Shown here one piece after another: positions 6,555-13,343 of a DNA stretch of 64,000 bases. Positions within the stretch are counted from its first letter, which is position 1, and each line of letters starts with the position of its first letter. The position numbers were made by a program, and so were the translations under genes. Origin of the DNA: an uncultured Acetatifactor sp. (GTDB lineage Bacteria; Bacillota; Clostridia; Lachnospirales; Lachnospiraceae); the NCBI GenBank assembly GCA_910584375.1, contig CAJUAH010000008.1, positions 62,001 to 126,000 of the forward strand, written 5' to 3'. The notes under the pieces were generated by a model, which saw only the letters and a list, made by a program, of their open reading frames with translations, was not told the DNA's origin and ran no database searches.

Positions 6555-7541
6555 TTATTTCTCCTCGAACGGATATACCACGCCCCACTGCCGCCGCAGG
6601 CGATCCATCTGTTCCATGATCTCGACCGTCTCCGCGTGAGGCATCTCTTCGCACTCCGGCTCTCCTGCCTCCATGGCGCGGATACTTGCCAACACCTCAT
6701 ACTCATAGCCGTTGATCTGGGCGGGGATCTCCGGCTCCTGTACCAGGTTGCCCGCTCCGTCATACACCCGGATCGCCGAAAAATTGTTCAGCGTGTCCAC
6801 CTCGATACGCCCCTTGGTTCCACGGATCTCTCCCCGGTTTACGGGGCCTGTCACCATAGAAGTGCGCAGATGGGCTTTTCTGCCGTTCTCGTAAGTGTAA
6901 TAGATATCGTCCGTAGCGTCCACGCCTGTATCCAGCTTTTCCGCGTGGGAAATCACCTCCGCCACCGCGTCCCCGAAATACATGGAGGCGAAAGTTAAAC
7001 AGTACATCCCCAGATCCAGCAAAGCCCCTCCCGCCAGAGCCGGATCATACATGCGCTGCTTGTGGCTCAGAGGTACGGAAAATTCCGCCTCCAGGGAAAG
7101 GGGTTCCCCGATGGCTCCCTCCGCCAGCAGTTTTTCCACGATTTGTCTCGCGGGCATATAGCGAGTCCAGATGGCCTCTGTGAGAAAGACCTTCTTTTCA
7201 CGGGCCAGTTCGATCAGCGCCCTGGCCTGGGCGGCATTGGCGGTAAACGCCTTCTCCACCAGCACCGCTCTGCCATGCTCCACGCAGAGCCGGGCGTTGT
7301 CGTAATGCATGGCGTGGGGCGTGGCGATATAGACCAGATCTGCCTCCGGGTCTGCCGCCAGCTCCTCGTAAGATCCGTATGCTTTTTGAAAATGCCATTC
7401 CTGTGCGAAAGCCTGCGCCTTGTCCAGGCTCCGGGACGCCACCGCATAGGCGCAGACCCGGTCTTGCAGACCGTTTATCGCTGCCGCCATCTGTCCGGCG
7501 ATATTGCCCGCACCAAGAATCGCCATTTTAATCTGTCTCAT
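6555..7541 (-). CDS. Gfo/Idh/MocA-family NAD(P)-dependent oxidoreductase
   Basis: A 328-residue cytosolic dehydrogenase. The N-terminal Rossmann fold has MAILGAGNIAG (GxGxxA/G, residues 6-16), followed by VYIATPHAMHYDNA and LVEKAFTAN, where the family usually has EKP. The C-terminal half carries the GGALLDLGMYCL segment typical of the glucose-fructose oxidoreductase fold, close to trans-1,2-dihydrobenzenediol dehydrogenase-like members. The substrate is probably a sugar, inositol or related polyol and cannot be named from sequence. GAGGAGGA lies 8 nt before the ATG. It stands alone, with a hairpin terminator downstream. Confidence 0.9.
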   Translation of the reverse strand: MRQIKMAILGAGNIAGQMAAAINGLQDRVCAYAVASRSLDKAQAFAQEWHFQKAYGSYEELAADPEADLVYIATPHAMHYDNARLCVEHGRAVLVEKAFTANAAQARALIELAREKKVFLTEAIWTRYMPARQIVEKLLAEGAIGEPLSLEAEFSVPLSHKQRMYDPALAGGALLDLGMYCLTFASMYFGDAVAEVISHAEKLDTGVDATDDIYYTYENGRKAHLRTSMVTGPVNRGEIRGTKGRIEVDTLNNFSAIRVYDGAGNLVQEPEIPAQINGYEYEVLASIRAMEAGEPECEEMPHAETVEIMEQMDRLRRQWGVVYPFEEK

Positions 7542-7565
7542 TTATAGTTCCTCCTCTCGAAAAAT

Positions 7566-7919
7566 CTACGGTACGCCATAATACTCCAATATTTTTATGG
7601 CGTTTTCTATCGGGGAAGTATGGCACACAAAATCAGTCATACAGCCTTTATACTTTGGACAGGCCGTGCATTCCGCTATTCTCTCCGGCGCCGGAACGCG
7701 GCTTTTATTTTTTCCGGCTGTTTTGTACTTCTCTATCCGCTCCACAATGGGCTCTTCCGCCTCGATTTCACAGGTTCTTCCATATTGGGTTTCATAGTCG
7801 ATAAAGTCCAGAATCGTCTGCATTTCCCATTCCGTAATGTTCGGATAGTCTGATAACTTTTTATAGAATACGCCGTCCCAGCATTCGGTACAGTCAAAAT
7901 TTCCTATTTTTATCACCAA
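7566..7919 (-). CDS. Hypothetical Cys-rich protein
   Basis: Unrecognised. The coding frame is open much further upstream and would overlap the ankyrin gene, but the best ribosome binding site, TTGGAGGA, sits 9 nt before TTG 7919 and 12 nt before GTG 7916, giving about 117 residues beginning VIKIGNFDCTECWDG. It has two cysteine groups, CTEC near the N-terminus and C-x2-C-x5-C-x5-C (ACPKYKGCMTDFVC) near the C-terminus, suggesting a metal site or disulfides. It follows the ankyrin gene by about 70 bp on the same strand, so the pair may be co-transcribed. Confidence 0.6.
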   Translation of the reverse strand: MVIKIGNFDCTECWDGVFYKKLSDYPNITEWEMQTILDFIDYETQYGRTCEIEAEEPIVERIEKYKTAGKNKSRVPAPERIAECTACPKYKGCMTDFVCHTSPIENAIKILEYYGVP

Positions 7920-7992
7920 TTCTACTGTTCCTCCAAGCGCCCGTTTCCCAGCTGATCCATGTAAATATACCCGTATGGTCACTCTGGGGATA

Positions 7993-8820
7993 TCAGAGTT
8001 TCCCCCTTTTTCTAAAATACTCCTGCATAAACGCGCGCATTGTGGCATTCCTGTCAATGTCGCCACGAATGATATGCGTTTCCTTACGATCACCTTTTTT
8101 AAGCTCTATCTCTCTGTCGCCAATGGGAATGACGCTACGTCCCCGGTATATGACTTCCACGGTTTTATCAGGAACGGGAACAAAATCGTCAAGATAGTAC
8201 TTCCGAGCGGTCTCCTCTGCATCGTGATGGCAGCTTGCCGCGCGATCAGCCCAGGCGTCCACATCCGCACCGTGTTCGATCATAAGATCCAGCAGATACG
8301 TTAGTTTTTCCGCCGCAATATCTCTAAGTTCGGGATGGCGGTCATCACTGCGGATAATAAATTGGGCGGCGCCGCCGATACATGCGCCAAACGCATCCAC
8401 ATCCTGTCTCAATGAACTCTCACCAAATCTGACTACGGTTTTCCAGGATAAAACATTGGGGTCGGCGCCGCGCTCAAGCAGATCACGCACGATCTCCGTG
8501 GCTTTTTCAGCCGCCTGGATATCGGCTGTAATACCGTCATACGCAAAGAACACGGCTCTGATCGCATCCTGAAGAACCGGCATGCGCCACACATATTCTT
8601 CGCCCTCAGGTTCTATGTAGTTCACGTCCGCGCCTTGCTCAATCAAATACTTTGCGATATCGAACTCACCGATCTTCAACGCAACCTGTAACGGCGACAA
8701 CCCGTTGTCCTTTTTCGGAGGCGGAGTGGCGGCCTCGTTCACGGCCTCTGGATAACTGTTCAGTATCTGTCGGACTTCCTCGAAATCGCCGTGGCGTATG
8801 GCTTTAAACAGTTTTTTCAT
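7993..8820 (-). CDS. Ankyrin-repeat protein
   Basis: A 275-residue cytosolic protein with at least three ankyrin-like units: FKAIRHGDFEEVRQIL, SPLQVALKIGEFDIAKYLIEQGADVNY (residues about 42-68) and VRDLLERGADPNVLSW, with a later LLDLMIEHGADVDAWA. No signal peptide or membrane segment is present. The C-terminal 60 residues are charged and lack repeats (GDREIELKKGDRKE). Ankyrin arrays bind other proteins; partner unknown. AGGAGG lies 8 nt before the ATG. Bacterial ankyrin genes often sit in accessory regions, which fits its neighbours. Confidence 0.85.
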   Translation of the reverse strand: MKKLFKAIRHGDFEEVRQILNSYPEAVNEAATPPPKKDNGLSPLQVALKIGEFDIAKYLIEQGADVNYIEPEGEEYVWRMPVLQDAIRAVFFAYDGITADIQAAEKATEIVRDLLERGADPNVLSWKTVVRFGESSLRQDVDAFGACIGGAAQFIIRSDDRHPELRDIAAEKLTYLLDLMIEHGADVDAWADRAASCHHDAEETARKYYLDDFVPVPDKTVEVIYRGRSVIPIGDREIELKKGDRKETHIIRGDIDRNATMRAFMQEYFRKRGKL

Positions 8821-8917
8821 TTTGATTATTCCTCCTCCGTCTTTTAAGCATGTAAACTTCTATATTCACTTTAGGACACTGCCCGGTTCGACCATTTTCG
8901 TGACCTCGCGAAAAAGG

Positions 8918-9940
8918 TCAGAAACCGTAATAGTCGGACACTATTTCTATCGCTATTTCCCTCGCTTTAGTACTGGACACGTCTTTTTCGTCCGTCTCGC
9001 CCAGATATACGCAAAAGCTGATTCTTTTGTCCGCGTTGTCCGCAAACCCGGTAAACCAAGAATCTACGACGATGCCTTGCGTCTTGCCCATACCCGTTTT
9101 TCCGTAGATCAAAATACCCGTTTCATTTTGCTCCGGCAGCAGCATGACCTGTTCCAGTTGATCTATTGTCTGCTGTGAATAATCTGATTTGCCGCCAAAG
9201 ATTTTTTCCATCACCTCTGCCTGTTCTTTTGGGGAGATCAGCAGGGAAGATTCCAGCCAAAAACCTGTCAGGGCCGGATTGCCGTTATTTGTGTTTAACC
9301 GGCCATTCCAATCGGATATATCGGCATTGCCGTATGAAAGTCTGCTTAGTTCCTCCTCCATCACCTGCTGACCGATCTCATCAATAACCTGGCGAAAATA
9401 CCAGACGCAGGAAGTACGAAACGCATCGGAAAAATCGATATCCCTGTTCCACTCCTCAATTCCAAAGATTTCACCACTCCATTCACGAGTAGAATCATCA
9501 ACTTGGATTACTCCGTTTTCCAACGCGATCAGGGAAGAAATGATCTTAAATGTGGAACATGGTGAGCGCCGGGTATCCGCCAGTTCCGGGTTATATATCC
9601 GGCAGTAGTTTTCTGTTGTATCTAAAATGACCGCAGCGCCGTTGATTCCGTCGAAATAATATGACCAATCTGTCTCCACTGTGATCGGCTCGGTCTGTTC
9701 TTCCGGTGTTTCATCCGTTGCCGTCTCTGCGGGTTGCGTCATATATTCAGTTTCTTCTGTTTGTATCGCGGCTGATTGCGTTTCTGCCTGTCCTGTTTTC
9801 GCTTTTTGCGCATCCGCATCGGACATCTGTTCTTCCATCGTCTGTTGAGTCTGCAAATCCTCGTTTTCTTTTGAGCACCCCGCCAAAGAAAATATAGAAA
9901 TCAGTATACAGAAGACGCAGATTTGTCTCGCCTTTTCCAT
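8918..9940 (-). CDS. Class D beta-lactamase, lipoprotein
   Basis: A 340-residue secreted lipoprotein. The signal peptide ends in the lipobox LAGC (residues 19-22); a Thr/Gln/Glu-rich linker spans about 23-90; the catalytic domain follows. All class D motifs are visible: S129-T-F-K132, S177-C-V179, Y203-G-N205, the FWLES segment that carries the conserved Trp (W228), and K281-T-G283, then WFTGF. A carbamylated K132 would activate S129 to hydrolyse beta-lactams. Gram-positive class D enzymes such as C. difficile CDD are known relatives. No BlaI-type dyad was seen upstream. AGAGGG lies 5 nt before the ATG. The alternative, a BlaR1-type sensor domain, is unlikely because there is no N-terminal membrane bundle. 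Confidence 0.85.
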   Translation of the reverse strand: MEKARQICVFCILISIFSLAGCSKENEDLQTQQTMEEQMSDADAQKAKTGQAETQSAAIQTEETEYMTQPAETATDETPEEQTEPITVETDWSYYFDGINGAAVILDTTENYCRIYNPELADTRRSPCSTFKIISSLIALENGVIQVDDSTREWSGEIFGIEEWNRDIDFSDAFRTSCVWYFRQVIDEIGQQVMEEELSRLSYGNADISDWNGRLNTNNGNPALTGFWLESSLLISPKEQAEVMEKIFGGKSDYSQQTIDQLEQVMLLPEQNETGILIYGKTGMGKTQGIVVDSWFTGFADNADKRISFCVYLGETDEKDVSSTKAREIAIEIVSDYYGF

Positions 9941-10645
9941 AATGCCCTCTTAAATTTCCTCCAAAATATGCGTTTTCATCATTATGCTTCCCGCATATAT
10001 TTTATATTCCACACCACTTTCAATCGCCATTTCTCTTGCAGCAACAACGGCTCTTCCTGCCAGAAAATCTTAAAAACAATTTTTTGAATCTTGTCTGATC
10101 CATGTAAAAATACCATTTCTGTAGCAACTACAACGACTCCATATCCACGGACGCCAGTGGGCCTATACATAAAATTTGCAATTTTGTACCCACATTCGTC
10201 CCATGAGGTCAGGATTTTTCTGTTCCATTACATCCCTTGTGGGTCTATGCAGAAAAATTTACTGTCGCTCCCCCTCTTTGGCTGCAAAACAGGGGGTAAA
10301 AGAGTTAATTTTTGTGTATAGACCCATTCAAGCCCCAAAACGGTCTATTTTTCCTCATAAAGTGGGTATAAAAATGAATTTTTTCTATATATGCCCACCA
10401 GAATCAAAAGCCGAACATCTTCCTTCGCAAAACGGATTCCATAATAATTTTGTCACAGATTCCACCCTTGCGCAGAACGCCATCTAATGATATTCCTCGC
10501 GTTGCTATGGCATATCTGATATATCTTCCGTTTTTTGTCCGTATCTACGCCAGAAACAAAACAGTTCACGCACATAATTTCAACATTTACTACACCCCAT
10601 CAATAATTTATTCTCTGACAATTAGGGAAATAGAAAGACCAAACA
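9941..10645. other. 700-bp AT-rich intergenic region
   Basis: No credible gene: short frames exist but lack ribosome binding sites and recognisable content. The left end holds the leader of the beta-lactamase gene. The middle (10158-10397) carries three imperfect palindromes that are listed separately. The right part, 10400-10645, shows nothing I recognise. Confidence 0.5.
10158..10397. repeat. Array of three TGGG...CCCA palindromes
   Basis: Three imperfect inverted repeats share ends of the form TGGGYNTAT...AAAATT and the mirror AATTTT...ATANNCCCA. They span about 10158-10192, 10240-10326 and 10363-10397. The middle one is longest, with TGGGTCTAT/ATAGACCCA outer arms and a CCCCCT/AGGGGG inner pairing. 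The shared ends suggest one repeated family, either hairpin-forming transcripts or small mobile palindromes. Confidence 0.65.
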
Positions 10646-12382
10646 CTATCTTTCCGCAGCCCCGATCAACACTTTCTTTCCGCAAAAGGCAAATCCATAT
10701 TTCCGTATACGCTCTTCCGGGAGGCCCTTTGCCACCAGGGACGCCTGATAGTCCCGCTCCTCAATCTGCCGCAGGGCTGCGGACACTGTATCAGACAGCT
10801 CTTTCTCACGCACACCCTGTACCTTGAATTCCAGAATCATGGCGTCGTCCTGGGCCTGATCCCTGGGCTCCAGCATCACGTCATAGCGGCCGAAACCGCT
10901 CTCCCGGTTGGATGTAATGCTGTAACGGTCCGCCAGTTTGACCATCAGGCCCAGGACAAAACCGTGATAGAAACGTTCCGGCGCATTGCTGGAGATATCC
11001 TCCCCGCCCTGTTTTTTCTCCCCTGTAGCGCCGCTGCCCGTATCAAAATAGCTGAACATCTCCAGCGTCACCCGGTTCATATACAGGTTCATGGCCTCCA
11101 CATCGCCCAGGAGCAGCGCCCGAATAAAATCATTGTAATCGGACGAAGGGCTCTCAAACCAACCGCGCACCATTCTCCGGAACATGACGCGAACCTCAAA
11201 ATTGGTCAGCTCCAGCTCATAGTCCTCCCGCCATTCCCCGTCTTCCCCGATATATGCCCGGTAACTCTTCACTTTCAGATAACCGCTGGCCAGAAGAAGG
11301 CTCCAGATAGCATTATCCGTCATGGACAGTTGGTTATATACGATCTGTTCGTCGATCTCCGTCTTGATGCTTTCCCCTTGGAGTAACCGCTCAAATGCCT
11401 TTTTCACATCCGGGTTGCCCTCCCGGAGCAGCTTGCCCACCAGCCTGTTGGAGCTGGTATTGGACCAATAGGCGCCTGCCTTTTTCTCATCCAGAAAATT
11501 GATAATGGACCACGGATTATAGATATCCTTTTTACTGCCAAAAGTAAATCCATCATACCAATATTTAACTTGCTCCTTCTGATCCGACAGTCCGTATTCC
11601 TCCAGCGCCGCAAAGACCTCTTTCTCCGTAAATCCGAAAGAGTCCGCATAACTTTCTGAGGTAGTCGTTATCACTTTCAGATTATTGAGATCGGAAAACA
11701 TGGATTCCCTGCTCACACGCGTAATCCCCGTTAAGATAGCCCTCTGTAGATAAGGATTTGTTTTGAATGTCGCGTTGAACAGACTCCTGGTAAACGCCAC
11801 CAATTCCTCCCAGTATCCGCTCACATAAGCCTCCTGCATGGGCGTATCGTATTCGTCCAGCAGTATGATCGCTTTTTTTCCATAAAATTTCATCAGGCAG
11901 TTTGACAGAAGGTTCAGAGAATTGGCCGCAACATAATCCTCCATGTCGTCGGACACCTTGCCAAATGCCCTCTTTTCGCTCTCATTCAATTTGTCGCTTT
12001 CCAGCAGAAAATGAAACTGGCTAAACAGCTCCGCTATGGTCTGGCAGATCTCTTTTCTGACATTTTCGTGGGATGCGCTCTTTATTTTCGCAAAACTCAG
12101 CGCGATCACCGGGTATGTCCCCTGTAAGTTGCGGTACTTTTCCTCCTGCCAGATGGAAAGCCCCTCAAACAGATCACTGCGCCCGGCATACTTTACCGAA
12201 AAGAACTGCTCTAACATGCTCATATTCAGCGTCTTTCCAAAACGCCGGGGGCGCGTGATCAGCGTCACGCTGTCTCCGCTTTCCCACCATTCCCGTATGA
12301 GATCCGTTTTGTCTATATAAAAATAATTCTCCTTTCGGATCGTCTCAAAATCCTGATTGCCGATTCCCACTGTCCTGGCCAT
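10646..12382 (-). CDS. AAA-ATPase_like / PD-(D/E)XK nuclease family protein, copy 1
   Basis: A 578-residue two-domain protein. The N-terminal AAA-ATPase_like domain (PF09820 type) has YIDKTDLIREWW, a Walker A variant TRPRRFGKT and Walker B IILLDEYDTP. The C-terminal PD-(D/E)XK-like domain (PF08011 type) has RESGFGRYDVMLEP and MILEFKV, supplying the D and ExK of the nuclease core. The function of the family is not known. AGAGGTGG just before ATG 12382 and the family start MARTVGIG fix the N-terminus. Two close paralogues lie at 55651-57339 and 62809-64000, all on the minus strand. This copy carries a short insert GEKKQGGEDISSNA before ERFYHGF that the others lack. Confidence 0.9.
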   Translation of the reverse strand: MARTVGIGNQDFETIRKENYFYIDKTDLIREWWESGDSVTLITRPRRFGKTLNMSMLEQFFSVKYAGRSDLFEGLSIWQEEKYRNLQGTYPVIALSFAKIKSASHENVRKEICQTIAELFSQFHFLLESDKLNESEKRAFGKVSDDMEDYVAANSLNLLSNCLMKFYGKKAIILLDEYDTPMQEAYVSGYWEELVAFTRSLFNATFKTNPYLQRAILTGITRVSRESMFSDLNNLKVITTTSESYADSFGFTEKEVFAALEEYGLSDQKEQVKYWYDGFTFGSKKDIYNPWSIINFLDEKKAGAYWSNTSSNRLVGKLLREGNPDVKKAFERLLQGESIKTEIDEQIVYNQLSMTDNAIWSLLLASGYLKVKSYRAYIGEDGEWREDYELELTNFEVRVMFRRMVRGWFESPSSDYNDFIRALLLGDVEAMNLYMNRVTLEMFSYFDTGSGATGEKKQGGEDISSNAPERFYHGFVLGLMVKLADRYSITSNRESGFGRYDVMLEPRDQAQDDAMILEFKVQGVREKELSDTVSAALRQIEERDYQASLVAKGLPEERIRKYGFAFCGKKVLIGAAER

Positions 12383-12530
12383 ATCCCACCTCTTTCCGGC
12401 GCATGCCTTTCCCATAGTTATAATATATCCTGTTTCTACCTCGAAATCAATTGATTTTTCCCATATTCCATGGCATTGCTCTTGTTTTATTGTTAGATGT
12501 GGCATAAAATATAAGCATACAAAAAATTGA

Positions 12531-12680
12531 ATCTGCAGACAGAAAGTCGAGTCCCATATTCTCTTGGATTCTGATAGAGCTATTCTTGTCGAAGCATTAA
12601 AAAAGACTTTTGAAAACCACAAACCTGTCTTTACTGGTGAACAGTTTGAGTCGGCTATAAATTTTGACGACCGATTTTAA
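12531..12680 (+). pseudogene. C-terminal gene remnant, AbiEii-like
   Basis: A 49-codon open stretch bounded by an upstream TGA and ending in TAA has coding character but no start codon. It reads DSDRAILVEALKKTFENHKP and then VFTGEQFESAINFDDRF. The pattern LxxALxxTFxxRxx...F resembles the C-terminus of AbiEii/AbiGii nucleotidyltransferase toxins. It is probably the tail of a deleted gene left between the AAA/PD-(D/E)XK and GNAT genes. The family match is tentative. Confidence 0.4.
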
Positions 12681-12701
12681 CATGAAGTAATCGGCTATAA
12701 A
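12651..12701 (+). repeat. 11-bp direct repeats upstream of the GNAT gene
   Basis: TCGGCTATAAA occurs at 12651-12661 and 12691-12701, 40 bp apart, close to four helical turns. The second copy ends 20 bp before the GNAT start. They could be regulator sites or the footprint of the deletion that left the remnant at 12531-12680. Confidence 0.5.
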
Positions 12702-12721
12702 AAATGAATGGAGGTAACAGA

Positions 12722-13207
12722 ATGGCAGACATGTTGGTAAAATTATACAATATCCCCGATCCACACGATATAGAAAAAAAGTTGGCGGACCAGGGGATCC
12801 GAATAAAAAAGGCATTGGCCCCTGACCGGAGCAAGATCATCCAGTTCTCCAAAACCTGCGCGAAAGAGGACTATTCCGATGAGGTAAGAGCCACCTTTTC
12901 CAACAACCCCGTTACCTGTTATATAGCCACCAAAGAGAAACAAATCATCGGATTCGCGTGTTATGAGGCGACCGCCAGGGACTTTTTCGGCCCCATGGCA
13001 GTGCTGGAAACAGAGAGAAAAAAGGGAATCGGAAAAGCGCTGCTGTTAAAATGTCTGGAATCCATGCGGGAGATGGGATACGCCTATGCCATTATCGGGT
13101 GGCCCGCCGCGTCCGCCGTAGATTTTTATATCAAATGTGTGGACGCGGTTATGATAGAGGAAAAATCTTCCGGCATATACAAACGAATGATTGAAATAGA
13201 TGAATAA
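12722..13207 (+). CDS. GNAT-family N-acetyltransferase
   Basis: A 161-residue cytosolic acetyl-CoA-dependent acyltransferase. The GNAT core is seen as VTCYIATKEKQIIGFACYEA (strand pair), GPMAVLETERKKGIGKALL (residues about 92-110, with the acetyl-CoA loop RxxGxG/A as RKKGIGKAL) and YAIIGWPAASAVDFYIK. The acceptor is unknown. The frame is open from ATG 12704, but that codon sits just before the GGAGG site (12710-12714), so ATG 12722 is the start. No operon partner is obvious. Confidence 0.85.
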   Translation: MADMLVKLYNIPDPHDIEKKLADQGIRIKKALAPDRSKIIQFSKTCAKEDYSDEVRATFSNNPVTCYIATKEKQIIGFACYEATARDFFGPMAVLETERKKGIGKALLLKCLESMREMGYAYAIIGWPAASAVDFYIKCVDAVMIEEKSSGIYKRMIEIDE

Positions 13208-13285
13208 TAACAAATTTTCCGTCAACCTGCCCAGGATAATATAGCCCGGGTCCGGGACAAGCCGACATATTATACTGTCAGGCTA

Positions 13286-13314
13286 TTGCTTAAAAAGAAC
13301 CCGCGTATTACAAT
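13286..13314 (+). promoter_or_regulatory. Promoter of the RNA repair gene
   Basis: TTGCTT (13286-13291), 17-bp spacer, TACAAT (13309-13314), 29 bp before the ATG. This gives a short leader of about 20 nt. Confidence 0.6.
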
Positions 13315-13343
13315 GGTTTCAATATGAATTGGAGGCTACATAT

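Noticed and set aside
10450..10827. A 125-codon plus-strand frame at the end of the first AAA/PD-(D/E)XK gene
   Set aside because: Its right half is antisense to the conserved nuclease C-terminus and its left half has no family match or ribosome binding site.
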